Source of the DNA: Pseudomonas fluorescens
Lineage (GTDB): Bacteria > Pseudomonadota > Gammaproteobacteria > Pseudomonadales > Pseudomonadaceae
Reading direction: 5' to 3'
DNA: 64,000 nt
Assembly: GCF_902497625.1 (NCBI RefSeq)
Contig: NZ_CABVGX010000010.1
Coordinates: 1-64,000, forward strand
A program made the position numbers and the translations under genes. Below are positions 55,870 to 64,000 of the stretch, one piece after another (position 1 is the stretch's first letter; each line of letters starts with the position of its first letter). The notes under the pieces were generated by a model. The model searched no databases and was not told where the DNA came from. It worked only from the letters and a program-made list of their open reading frames with translations.

Positions 55870-55882
55870 GAAAACGCGACCC

Positions 55883-56440
55883 TTATACGGCCATCAGGTC
55901 CGCTTCTTTTTGCTTGGTCGCTGCGTCGATATCGGCCTCAGCCTTATCGGTGAGCTTCTGGATATCGGTAGCAGCACGACGCTCTTCGTCTTCGCTGATT
56001 TCCTTGTCCTTGACCAGTTTTTTCAATTCACCCAATGCATCGCGACGAATGTTGCGCACGGCAACACGGGCGTCCTCGGCAGCGCTGCGAGCCTGCTTGG
56101 TGAAGCCCTTGCGGGTTTCTTCGGTCAGAGCAGGCATGGAGATCAGCAGCAACTCACCCAGGTTGGTCGGGTTGAGGTTCAAACCGGCGCTCTGGATCGC
56201 CTTGTCGACGGCAGCCAGCATATTGCGCTCGAATGCCACGACCTGGAGAGTGCGGGAGTCTTTTACAGTGACGTTGGCAACGCCGCTCAACGGGGTGTCG
56301 GCGCCATAGTAAGGCACCATTACGCTGCCCAGGATGCTTGGGTGAGCCTTGCCGGTACGAATCTGACCAAACGCGTGGGACAGAGATTCCAGGGATTTTT
56401 GCATGCGCTCTTGAGCGTCTTTCTTGATGTCGTTGATCAT
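55883..56440 (-). CDS. frr: Ribosome recycling factor
   Basis: With EF-G it splits post-termination ribosomes. The 185-residue protein shows the tRNA-shaped RRF pattern: a long helical domain I, and domain II around [15 protein letters not shown] and [13 protein letters not shown], ending in the [16 protein letters not shown] helix. The ATG overlaps the pyrH stop by four bases, so synthesis is coupled. Confidence 0.98.
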   Translation of the reverse strand: MINDIKKDAQERMQKSLESLSHAFGQIRTGKAHPSILGSVMVPYYGADTPLSGVANVTVKDSRTLQVVAFERNMLAAVDKAIQSAGLNLNPTNLGELLLISMPALTEETRKGFTKQARSAAEDARVAVRNIRRDALGELKKLVKDKEISEDEERRAATDIQKLTDKAEADIDAATKQKEADLMAV

Positions 56441-57180
56441 TGTTGGCCTTCCTCGATCAGGGTCCCTTCAGCGCCGCCATGTACGATGTTCAGCAGGGCG
56501 CCGGGCTTGTTCATGTTAAATACGCGCAATGGCATCTTGTGGTCGCGGCACAGGCAAATGGCCGTCAGATCCATCACGCCCAGCTTGCGATCCAGCACTT
56601 CATCATAAGTCAGATGATCGAACTTCTCGGCATGCGGGTCTTTGAACGGGTCAGCGGTGTAGACGCCATCGACCTTGGTCGCCTTGAGCACAACATCGGC
56701 GTCGATTTCGATTGCACGCAGGCAGGCTGCCGAATCCGTGGTGAAGAAAGGATTACCGGTACCGGCCGCAAAAATCACCACTTCCTTGGCGTTCAAATGG
56801 CGCATTGCTTTGCGACGATCGTAGTGATCAGTCACGCCAACCATGGAAATGGCCGACATCACGATGGCTGAGATATTGGCACGTTCCAGCGCATCGCGCA
56901 TGGCCAGGGCGTTCATCACAGTGGCCAGCATGCCCATGTGATCTCCGGTAACCCGATCCATGCCGGCCGCGCTCAGCGCGGCACCGCGGAACAGGTTGCC
57001 GCCGCCGATCACCAGTCCGACCTGAACGCCGATGCCGACCAATTGGCCAACTTCCAGCGCCATGCGATCCAGGACTTTCGGATCGATCCCGAACTCTTCC
57101 GAGCCCATCAGGGCCTCGCCGCTAAGCTTGAGTAGAATGCGTTTATAGCGAGCCTGATAACCACTGCCCTGCTGAGCCAT
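56437..57180 (-). CDS. pyrH: Uridylate kinase
   Basis: Phosphorylates UMP to UDP. The 247-residue amino-acid-kinase-fold protein has the start [31 protein letters not shown], and [26 protein letters not shown] precedes the ATG. It follows tsf across 208 bp that carries the tsf terminator and presumably its own promoter. Confidence 0.98.
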   Translation of the reverse strand: MAQQGSGYQARYKRILLKLSGEALMGSEEFGIDPKVLDRMALEVGQLVGIGVQVGLVIGGGNLFRGAALSAAGMDRVTGDHMGMLATVMNALAMRDALERANISAIVMSAISMVGVTDHYDRRKAMRHLNAKEVVIFAAGTGNPFFTTDSAACLRAIEIDADVVLKATKVDGVYTADPFKDPHAEKFDHLTYDEVLDRKLGVMDLTAICLCRDHKMPLRVFNMNKPGALLNIVHGGAEGTLIEEGQQ

Positions 57181-57332
57181 TGCGAATCTCTCCTGCGGCG
57201 TATTTTAAAAATTCTTTGCTAGCTGTTTACAGCTGGCGTTCACTCTAGCTTGGCGCTGCTTCAGCGCCATCGGAACATGGCTTTGTAAGCCAGTTCCTCA
57301 AGGAAACCAACAAAAATTGGTACCCCATCTGA

Positions 57333-57366
57333 AAAGAGGCTGCGCGCGTTAGCGGGCAGCCTCTTC
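57333..57366 (-). terminator. Terminator of tsf
   Basis: GAAGAGGCTGCCCGC faces GCGCGCAGCCTCTTTTC on the minus strand, with one bulge and a short loop, 23 bp after the tsf stop. Confidence 0.8.
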
Positions 57367-57388
57367 AGGGCGACAGTTGAAAACTGTC

Positions 57389-58252
57389 TTATTGCTTGGC
57401 GGCAGCCAGCTGGGCAGCAACTTCTTCAGCGAAGTTGTCGACCGGCTTCTCGATGCCTTCGCCTACTTTGAAGTAGGTGAAAGAAACGATTTCAGCACCG
57501 GCTTTCTTGGCCAGTTCGCCAACCTTGATTTCAGGGTTCTTGACGAACGCCTGCTCAACCAGGCTTGCTTCAGCCAGGAACTTGCTGATGCGGCCTTTGA
57601 CCATGTTTTCAACGATGTTCTCTGGCTTGCCAGCGATTTTGTCAGCGTTGAGGGTCAGGAATACGCCTTTCTCGCGCTCTACCGCTTCAGCGGAAACTTC
57701 CGATGGCAGCAGGAATTCCGGGTTGGTAGCCGCTACGTGCATGGCGATGTCTTTGGCCAGCTCAACGTCGCCGCCCTTCAGAACAACTGCAACACCGATC
57801 TTGTTGCCGTGCAGGTAACCACCAACAACATCACCTTCCACGCGAGCCAGGCGACGGATGTTGACGTTTTCGCCAACCTTGCCGACCAGTACCAGGCGAT
57901 CAGCTTCTTGAGCTTCGATCAGCGGAGCGACGTCAGTCAGCTTGTCAGCGAAGGCTTTTTCAACGCTGGAAGCGACGAATGCCTTGAAGTCGTCCTGCAA
58001 AGCCAGGAAGTCGGTCTGCGAGTTCACTTCCAGCAGAACAGCGGACTTGCCGTCTTCTTTAAGAGCGATTGCGCCTTCAGCAGCAACGTTGCCTGCTTTC
58101 TTGGCAGCCTTGATGGCGCCCGAAGCACGCATGTCATCAATGGCTTTTTCGATGTCGCCGCCAGCCTTGGTCAAGGCCTTTTTGCAGTCCATCATGCCTT
58201 CGCCAGTACGCTCGCGCAGTTCTTTGACCAACGCTGCAGTAATCTCTGCCAT
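57389..58252 (-). CDS. tsf: Translation elongation factor Ts
   Basis: The nucleotide-exchange factor for EF-Tu. The 287-residue protein has the N-terminal UBA-like domain ALVKELRERTGEGMMDCKKAL and the core motif EVNSQTDFLA near residue 80 that inserts into EF-Tu. A coiled-coil region follows. It is downstream of rpsB with an intervening hairpin that can lower read-through. Confidence 0.98.
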   Translation of the reverse strand: MAEITAALVKELRERTGEGMMDCKKALTKAGGDIEKAIDDMRASGAIKAAKKAGNVAAEGAIALKEDGKSAVLLEVNSQTDFLALQDDFKAFVASSVEKAFADKLTDVAPLIEAQEADRLVLVGKVGENVNIRRLARVEGDVVGGYLHGNKIGVAVVLKGGDVELAKDIAMHVAATNPEFLLPSEVSAEAVEREKGVFLTLNADKIAGKPENIVENMVKGRISKFLAEASLVEQAFVKNPEIKVGELAKKAGAEIVSFTYFKVGEGIEKPVDNFAEEVAAQLAAAKQ

Positions 58253-58389
58253 TTCAAAATCCTCTTGGATAGGTTTTCAACCATTCCACCCGATCGATCG
58301 GGCGATCAATTCTTCCCCAACCACCCCTGTTAGCAGCTGCAAATTACAAATACTGTAAATGCGCCACCGGACAAATGGTTTTCGAGGTG

Positions 58390-58418
58390 GCAAAAAGGGG
58401 GCCAAGCCCCCTTTTTGC
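58390..58418 (-). terminator. Terminator/attenuator between rpsB and tsf
   Basis: GCAAAAAGGGGG and CCCCCTTTTTGC form a 12-bp stem with a five-base loop, 26 bp after the rpsB stop. Complete termination would leave tsf without rpsB read-through, so partial attenuation is likely. Confidence 0.8.
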
Positions 58419-58444
58419 TTACTGAGTCAACGCCAGGGCGTCAA

Positions 58445-59182
58445 TTACTCAGCTGCAGCTGCCGGAGCTTCTTCAACGAACTGCTCGGTGCCGCCAGCAA
58501 CGTGGTTGCGACCGCGGATAACTGCGTCAGCCATCGAACCCATGTACAACTGGATAGCGCGGATTGCGTCATCGTTGCCCGGGATGATGTAGTCAACGCC
58601 TTCCGGGCTGCTGTTGGTATCGACGACGCCAATAACCGGGATGCCCAGCTTGTTGGCTTCGGTGATCGCGATGCGCTCGTGATCAACGTCGATAACGAAC
58701 AGTGCGTCTGGCAGACCGCCCATGTCCTTGATACCACCCAGGGAACGATCGAGCTTCTCAAGATCGCGGGAGCGCATCAGCGCTTCTTTCTTGGTCAGCT
58801 TGGCGAACGTACCGTCTTCGGCTTGCACTTCAAGGTCACGCAGACGCTTGATGGAAGCACGGATGGTTTTGAAGTTGGTCAGCATGCCGCCCAACCAGCG
58901 GTGATCGACGTACGGCGAACCGCAACGTGCTGCTTCTTCAGCAACGATCTTGCCAGCGGAACGCTTGGTGCCGACGAACAGAATCTTGTTTTTGCCCTGG
59001 GCCAGACGCTCTACGAAAGTCAAAGCTTCGTTGAACATTGGCAGGGTTTTTTCAAGGTTGATAATGTGGATCTTGTTACGCGCGCCGAAAATGTACTTGC
59101 CCATTTTCGGGTTCCAGTAACGGGTCTGGTGGCCGAAGTGCACACCGGCCTTCAGCATATCGCGCATGTTGACTTGGGACAT
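58445..59182 (-). CDS. rpsB: 30S ribosomal protein S2 (uS2)
   Basis: A small-subunit protein needed for S1 binding. The 245-residue product has the signature [22 protein letters not shown] at the N-terminus (split here after [10 protein letters not shown]) and the second signature [19 protein letters not shown] near 155. An alanine-rich C-terminus follows. AAGGA lies just upstream of the ATG. It leads the rpsB-tsf unit. Confidence 0.98.
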   Translation of the reverse strand: MSQVNMRDMLKAGVHFGHQTRYWNPKMGKYIFGARNKIHIINLEKTLPMFNEALTFVERLAQGKNKILFVGTKRSAGKIVAEEAARCGSPYVDHRWLGGMLTNFKTIRASIKRLRDLEVQAEDGTFAKLTKKEALMRSRDLEKLDRSLGGIKDMGGLPDALFVIDVDHERIAITEANKLGIPVIGVVDTNSSPEGVDYIIPGNDDAIRAIQLYMGSMADAVIRGRNHVAGGTEQFVEEAPAAAAE

Positions 59183-59555
59183 GATAGTTCCTTAATAAGT
59201 CGGGTTTGGCCTCCACGTATCCCAATGACCAACCAGCAGCATCAGCTGAAGGCACCCAGGTCATCGTGTCGACACGTGTGTGGATTTAAGCCTTCCGAGG
59301 TATCCCCGGAAAGCGGCGCATTTTATATCACAAGCCTGTAAAAAACGGAACCCGGATTCTCGATTCCTGATGCGCGCGTTCGCAGGCGCGCTTGGAATCA
59401 CTCACCAATGCGCCTATCTATAAGGAGAAGCGACGTATAGAGGCTCAGATTTGCCCTTGTCGTCTGTTAGAATCGCGTTTTTCGGGCGGCGAGGATGCAA
59501 TCGCACTTTGCCCGTTTCGTTTTAGCAAGCGCCCTCGAGCGCAGAGAGAGCCTGT
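59183..59555. other. 373-bp intergenic region between rpsB and map
   Basis: No coding sequence is apparent. The left two-thirds hold the rpsB leader and promoter, including a 12-bp perfect palindrome CGTGTCGACACG at 59265-59276 and a TTCCG/CGGAA hairpin near 59293-59312. The right part holds the map promoter; TAGAAT at 59469 is the best -10 candidate, with no clear -35. Confidence 0.6.
59322..59330 (-). promoter_or_regulatory. Predicted rpsB promoter (extended -10)
   Basis: On the minus strand TGA-TATAAA is an extended -10, followed by the G+C-rich discriminator ATGCGCCGC typical of stringently controlled ribosomal promoters. The -35 is weak. Transcription would start near 59315 and give a leader of about 130 nt. 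Confidence 0.55.
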
Positions 59556-60338
59556 ATGACCGTCACCTTCAAAACACCGGAGGACATCGCAAAAATGCGT
59601 GTCGCCGGCAAACTGGCCGCCGATGTGCTGGAAATGATTGCCGAACATGTCAAACCCGGCGTCACCACGGAAGAGCTGGACCGCATTTGCCATGACTACA
59701 TCGTCAACGAGCAAAAAGCCATCCCTGCCCCGCTCAACTACAAGGGCTACCCGAAGTCGATCTGCACCTCGATCAACCACGTGGTTTGCCACGGCATACC
59801 CAACGAGAAGCCGTTGAAAGACGGCGACACGCTGAACATTGACGTCACCGTGATCAAGGATGGTTACCACGGCGACACCAGCCGCATGTTCCACGTCGGT
59901 ACGGTTCCGGTCTGGGCAGAGCGTCTTTCTCAAGTGACACAGGAATGCATGTACAAGGCGATCGAACTGGTCAAACCCGGCTGCCGCCTGGGCGATATCG
60001 GTGAAGTCATCCAGAAGCACGCGGAAAAAAATGGCTTTTCGGTGGTCCGCGAATTCTGCGGACACGGCATCGGCAAGGTGTTTCACGAGGAACCGCAGAT
60101 CCTGCACTACGGCCGCGCGGGTACCGGCATGGAACTGCAAGCCGGCATGACGTTCACCATCGAGCCAATGATCAACCAGGGCAAGGCCGACACCAAGGTA
60201 TTGGGCGACGGCTGGACCGCGATCACCAAGGATCGCAAGCTGTCGGCGCAGTGGGAACACACCCTGCTGGTCACCGAAACCGGTTACGAGATTTTCACCT
60301 TGCGGGCCGACGACACCATCGCGCGCATCTCGGCCTGA
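59556..60338 (+). CDS. map: Type I methionine aminopeptidase
   Basis: Removes the initiator Met from nascent proteins. The 260-residue pita-bread-fold metalloenzyme has HVVCHGIPNEKPLKDGDTLN, DVTVIKDGYHGDTSRMF with the metal aspartates, GHGIGKVFHEEP, and FTIEPMI. It is divergent from rpsB and 44 bp upstream of glnD, so map-glnD are probably one unit. Confidence 0.97.
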   Translation: MTVTFKTPEDIAKMRVAGKLAADVLEMIAEHVKPGVTTEELDRICHDYIVNEQKAIPAPLNYKGYPKSICTSINHVVCHGIPNEKPLKDGDTLNIDVTVIKDGYHGDTSRMFHVGTVPVWAERLSQVTQECMYKAIELVKPGCRLGDIGEVIQKHAEKNGFSVVREFCGHGIGKVFHEEPQILHYGRAGTGMELQAGMTFTIEPMINQGKADTKVLGDGWTAITKDRKLSAQWEHTLLVTETGYEIFTLRADDTIARISA

Positions 60339-60382
60339 TCCAGTCCTACTACCCCTAGCCTTATAGACAGGAATGCCAATCG

Positions 60383-63085
60383 ATGCCGCAGGTGGATCCC
60401 GAACTCTTCGACCGTGGCCAGTTTCAGGCTGAACTGGCCCTGAAGGCCAGCCCGATCGCCGCTTTCAAGAAAGCGATCCGCCAGGCCCGCGAGGTGCTCG
60501 ACGGGCGCTTTCGCAGCGGCCGGGAGATTCGCCGGCTGATCGAGGACCGTGCCTGGTTCGTCGACAACATCCTGCAAAAGGCCTGGGAGCAGTTTGACTG
60601 GAGCGAGGACGCCGACATCGCGCTGGTCGCGGTCGGCGGCTACGGCCGCGGCGAGCTGCACCCTTACTCCGATATCGACTTGCTGATTCTGCTGGACAGC
60701 GCCGACCACGAGATTTTTCGTGATTCCATCGAGCGTTTTCTGACCCTGCTGTGGGACATCGGCCTGGAAGTCGGTCAGAGCGTTCGCTCGGTGGACGAAT
60801 GCGCAATTGAAGCCCGCGCCGACCTGACAGTGATCACCAACCTGATGGAAAGCCGCACCATTGCCGGGCCCGAGCGCTTGCGTCAGCGCATGCTGGATGT
60901 CACCAGCACCGCGCGGATGTGGCCGAGCAAGGAATTCTTCCTGGCCAAACGCGCCGAGCAGAAAGCCCGTCACCACAAGTACAACGACACTGAATACAAC
61001 CTGGAACCCAACGTCAAAGGCTCACCCGGGGGCCTGCGCGATATCCAGACGATTCTGTGGGTGGCGCGTCGCCAATACGGCACCCTCAACCTCCGGGCGC
61101 TGGCTGGCGAAGGTTTTCTGGTCGAGAGCGAAAACACTCTGCTGGCCTCGTCCCAGGAGTTCCTGTGGAAAGTGCGTTACGCTCTGCACATGCTCGCCGG
61201 TCGCTCCGAAGACCGCTTGCTGTTCGATCATCAGCGTTCCATCGCCGGGCTGCTGGGGTTCGAAGGCGATGACGCCAAACAAGCCATCGAAAACTTCATG
61301 CAACAGTATTATCGAGTGGTCATGAGCATCGCCCAGCTCAGTGACCTGATCATCCAGCACTTCGAAGAAGTGATCCTCGCCCCCGAGGACGAAGCGCCGC
61401 CGACGCCCATCAATTCGCGGTTCCAGCTTCACGATGGCTACATCGAAGCGCGCAACGACAACGTGTTCCGCCGCACGCCGTTTGCCATGCTCGAAATCTT
61501 CGTGCTGATGGCCCAGCAGCCGGAAATCAAAGGCGTGCGTGCCGACACCATTCGCCTGCTACGGGAAAATCGCCATCTGATTGACGATGATTTCCGCAAC
61601 GACATTCGCAACACCAGCCTGTTCATCGAACTGTTCAAGTGCAAAATCGGCATCCACCGCAACCTGCGCAGGATGAACCGCTACGGCATCCTCGGACGTT
61701 ATCTGCCGGAATTCGGTTTTATCGTCGGCCAGATGCAGCATGACCTGTTCCACATTTATACCGTCGATGCGCACACGCTCAACTTGATCAAGCACTTGCG
61801 TAAGTTGCAGTACACCCAGGTGTCAGAAAAATTCCCGCTGGCCAGCAAGCTCATGGCCAAGCTGCCCAAGCCCGAACTGATATACCTCGCCGGCCTGTAC
61901 CACGACATTGGCAAGGGACGGCATGGCGATCACTCGGAGATCGGCGCGGTGGATGCCGAGGCTTTCTGCCAGCGCCATCAACTGCCTGTGTGGGACAGTC
62001 GCCTGATTGTCTGGCTGGTGCAAAACCATCTGGTGATGTCGACCACCGCTCAGCGCAAGGACCTGTCTGACCCGCAGGTGATCCACGACTTCGCACAGAT
62101 CGTCGGCGACGAAACGCACCTGGATTACCTGTATGTACTGACCGTCGCCGACATCAATGCAACCAACCCGACGCTGTGGAATTCCTGGCGCGCGAGCCTG
62201 TTGCGTCAGCTGTACACCGAGACCAAGCGGGCCTTGCGCCGCGGCCTGGAAAACCCGGTGGATCGTGAAATGCAGATCCGCCAGACGCAGAGCGCAGCGC
62301 TGGACATTCTGGTGCGCGGCGGGACGGACCCGGACGACGTCGAACAGTTGTGGTCGCAACTGGGCGATGACTATTTCCTGCGGCACACGGCCGGCGATGT
62401 TGCCTGGCACACCGACGCCATCCTCCAGCAGCCGGCCGATGGCGGCCCGCTGGTGCTGATCAAGGAGACCACTCAGCGCGAATTCGAAGGCGGCACGCAG
62501 ATCTTCATCTATGCACCGGACCAGCACGACTTCTTCGCCGTGACGGTGGCTGCCATGGATCAGCTCAACCTGAACATTCACGACGCGCGAGTCATCACCT
62601 CGAGCAGCCAGTTCACCCTCGACACCTACATTGTGCTCGACACGGACGGCGATTCGATCGGCGACAATCCGACGCGAGTCAAACAGATCCGCGAAGGCCT
62701 GACTGAGGCCCTGCGTAACCCGGACGATTATCCGACGATCATCCAGCGTCGGGTGCCGCGCCAGCTCAAACATTTCGCGTTTGCGCCGCAGGTAACCATC
62801 CACAACGACGCCCAGCGCCCGGTGACCGTGCTGGAACTCAGCGCGCCGGATCGCCCGGGACTGCTAGCGCGGATCGGAACGATTTTCCTCGAGTTCGACC
62901 TGTCGCTGCAAAATGCCAAGATCGCCACGTTGGGCGAGCGCGTGGAAGACGTGTTCTTCATTACCGATGCCAACAATCAGCAACTGTCCGACCCATTGTT
63001 GTGCAGCCGTTTGCAGGATGCAATCGTCGAACAGCTGACAGTGAGCCAGGAACCCGAGATCAATTTGTCGCGTATCAGTATTTGA
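60383..63085 (+). CDS. glnD: Bifunctional uridylyltransferase/uridylyl-removing enzyme GlnD
   Basis: Senses glutamine and modifies PII proteins (GlnB/GlnK) with UMP, setting the nitrogen response. The 900-residue protein has a nucleotidyltransferase domain ([19 protein letters not shown] near 88). A central helical region and an HD domain ([19 protein letters not shown] near 510) for UMP removal follow. Two C-terminal ACT domains (about 705-790 and 815-890) bind glutamine. AGGA lies ten bases before ATG 60383. Confidence 0.98.
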   Translation: MPQVDPELFDRGQFQAELALKASPIAAFKKAIRQAREVLDGRFRSGREIRRLIEDRAWFVDNILQKAWEQFDWSEDADIALVAVGGYGRGELHPYSDIDLLILLDSADHEIFRDSIERFLTLLWDIGLEVGQSVRSVDECAIEARADLTVITNLMESRTIAGPERLRQRMLDVTSTARMWPSKEFFLAKRAEQKARHHKYNDTEYNLEPNVKGSPGGLRDIQTILWVARRQYGTLNLRALAGEGFLVESENTLLASSQEFLWKVRYALHMLAGRSEDRLLFDHQRSIAGLLGFEGDDAKQAIENFMQQYYRVVMSIAQLSDLIIQHFEEVILAPEDEAPPTPINSRFQLHDGYIEARNDNVFRRTPFAMLEIFVLMAQQPEIKGVRADTIRLLRENRHLIDDDFRNDIRNTSLFIELFKCKIGIHRNLRRMNRYGILGRYLPEFGFIVGQMQHDLFHIYTVDAHTLNLIKHLRKLQYTQVSEKFPLASKLMAKLPKPELIYLAGLYHDIGKGRHGDHSEIGAVDAEAFCQRHQLPVWDSRLIVWLVQNHLVMSTTAQRKDLSDPQVIHDFAQIVGDETHLDYLYVLTVADINATNPTLWNSWRASLLRQLYTETKRALRRGLENPVDREMQIRQTQSAALDILVRGGTDPDDVEQLWSQLGDDYFLRHTAGDVAWHTDAILQQPADGGPLVLIKETTQREFEGGTQIFIYAPDQHDFFAVTVAAMDQLNLNIHDARVITSSSQFTLDTYIVLDTDGDSIGDNPTRVKQIREGLTEALRNPDDYPTIIQRRVPRQLKHFAFAPQVTIHNDAQRPVTVLELSAPDRPGLLARIGTIFLEFDLSLQNAKIATLGERVEDVFFITDANNQQLSDPLLCSRLQDAIVEQLTVSQEPEINLSRISI

Positions 63086-63131
63086 ACCAAACCACTTTTC
63101 CTGTGGGAACGGACTTGGCGAGGCGAGCTTA

Positions 63132-63265
63132 TTGTGGCGAGGGGGCTCGCCCCCGTTCGGCTGCGAAGCAGTCGTAAACCATTGCACGCGGTAGGCCTGT
63201 AAGACCGCGCTCTCAGGTTTAGGGGCCGCTTCGCAGCCCAACGGGGGCAAGCCCCCTCGCCACAA
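63132..63265. repeat. REP-type palindrome (GTGGCGAGGGGGCTCGCCCCCGTT family)
   Basis: The left part TTGTGGCGAGGGGGCTCGCC through GGCTGCGAAGC is mirrored by GCTTCGCAGCCC through GGGGGCAAGCCCCCTCGC, across about 58 bp. It belongs to a different REP family from the others and lies in the glnD-dapC gap. Confidence 0.9.
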
Positions 63266-63314
63266 AAGCCGTGGAACCGCCTGTTACTCCCACATTCAAA
63301 GAGACCCCGCACCG

Positions 63315-64000
63315 ATGAACAATGCTCTGAACCAGTTGCAGCCCTACCCGTTCGAGAAGCTCCGCGCCCTGCTCGGCAGTGTCACGCCTAACCCGGACAA
63401 GCGCCCGATCGCACTGTCCATCGGCGAGCCGAAGCACCGTTCGCCAGGCTTCGTCGCCGAAGCGTTGGCGAGCAATCTGGATCAGATGGCCGTCTACCCG
63501 ACCACCCTCGGCGTTCCGGCTTTGCGCGAAGCCATTGCCGCCTGGTGCGAACGTCGTTTCGATGTACCCACTGGCTGGCTCGATCCGGCGCGCAATGTGC
63601 TGCCGGTCAACGGCACGCGTGAAGCGCTGTTCGCCTTCACTCAAACCGTGGTCAACCGGGGCGATGACGCGCTGGTGGTCAGCCCCAATCCCTTCTATCA
63701 GATCTACGAAGGTGCGGCCTTCCTTGCCGGGGCCAAACCGCACTACCTGCCGTGCCTGGATGAAAACGGCTTCAACCCGGATTTCGACGCCGTTTCGCCA
63801 GACATCTGGAAGCGTTGCCAGATCCTGTTCCTCTGCTCGCCCGGCAACCCGACAGGCGCGCTGATTCCGGTCGAAACCCTGAAAAAACTCATCGCGCTGG
63901 CTGATGAGTTCGACTTCGTGATCGCCGCTGACGAATGCTATAGCGAGCTGTACTTCGACGAACAAACGCCGCCGCCGGGTCTGCTCAGCGCCTGCGTGGA
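63315..64000 (+). CDS. dapC: Succinyldiaminopimelate transaminase DapC (5' part)
   Basis: A PLP-dependent aminotransferase of lysine/diaminopimelate synthesis. The window holds the first 228 codons and then ends. The start MNNALNQLQPYPFEKLRALL, SIGEPKHRSPGFV, YPTTLGVPALREAIAAW, NGTREALFAFTQ and SPGNPTGALIP are class I aminotransferase features. The ADECYSELYFD stretch contains the conserved PLP aspartate/tyrosine pair. The PLP lysine is beyond the end. The position after glnD matches PA3659. Confidence 0.92.
   Translation, partial: MNNALNQLQPYPFEKLRALLGSVTPNPDKRPIALSIGEPKHRSPGFVAEALASNLDQMAVYPTTLGVPALREAIAAWCERRFDVPTGWLDPARNVLPVNGTREALFAFTQTVVNRGDDALVVSPNPFYQIYEGAAFLAGAKPHYLPCLDENGFNPDFDAVSPDIWKRCQILFLCSPGNPTGALIPVETLKKLIALADEFDFVIAADECYSELYFDEQTPPPGLLSACV

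Overview
The window is a contiguous piece of chromosome from a fluorescent-group Pseudomonas (P. fluorescens lineage). This rests on high G+C coding sequence, several families of Pseudomonas REP palindromes, an RsmZ small RNA between fdxA and rpoS, and gene order that follows what I recall of the P. aeruginosa PA3603-PA3659 block (dgkA, erdR, DTW protein, PA3611, recX-recA, mutS, fdxA, rpoS, nlpD, pcm, surE, truD, ispF, fghA, adhC, gfnR, ispD, ftsB, eno, kdsA, pyrG, tilS, accA, dnaE, rnhB, lpxB-lpxA-fabZ-lpxD-skp-bamA-rseP-dxr-cdsA-uppS-frr-pyrH-tsf-rpsB, map, glnD, dapC). Most of the window is core housekeeping DNA. I found no prophage, insertion sequence, CRISPR array or large island.

Region 1 (1-12.6 kb) is the more variable part. 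It holds the 3' end of a tRNA (probably initiator tRNA-Met), an mprF-virJ pair (aminoacyl-phosphatidylglycerol synthase and hydrolase), a RelE/ParE-Phd toxin-antitoxin cassette bracketed by two sibling terminator hairpins, kup, rimO, a YjaB-like acetyltransferase, a pseudouridine-synthase relative without its catalytic Asp, a YehS-like protein, a frameshifted rhlG and trmO. REP elements fill several gaps.

Region 2 (12.6-24.3 kb) holds fpr and its divergent regulator finR, dgkA, the response regulator erdR, a tRNA acp-transferase (TapT family), a PA3611-type secreted protein, a LOG-family protein, recA-recX with an SOS box, cinA, mutS and the seven-iron ferredoxin fdxA.

Region 3 (24.3-33 kb) is the stationary-phase cluster: rsmZ, rpoS, nlpD, pcm, surE, truD and ispF. 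It is followed by glutathione-dependent formaldehyde detoxification (adhC, fghA and the divergent LysR gene gfnR), which separates ispF from ispD.

Region 4 (33-59.2 kb), nearly all on the minus strand, supplies isoprenoid, lipid A, fatty-acid, phospholipid and outer-membrane biogenesis, DNA replication (dnaE) and translation (rpsB, tsf, frr). Frequent 1-4 bp start/stop overlaps indicate translational coupling.

Region 5 (59.5-64 kb), plus strand, carries map, glnD and the start of dapC, which runs off the window.

I did not find a convincing undescribed multi-gene system. The best leads are the S4-domain pseudouridine-synthase relative with eroded catalytic motifs, the TA cassette between duplicated terminators, an unusual 5' hairpin on fdxA, a perfect operator-like palindrome over the -35 of the PA3611-like gene, and a 24-bp heptamer-built inverted repeat.
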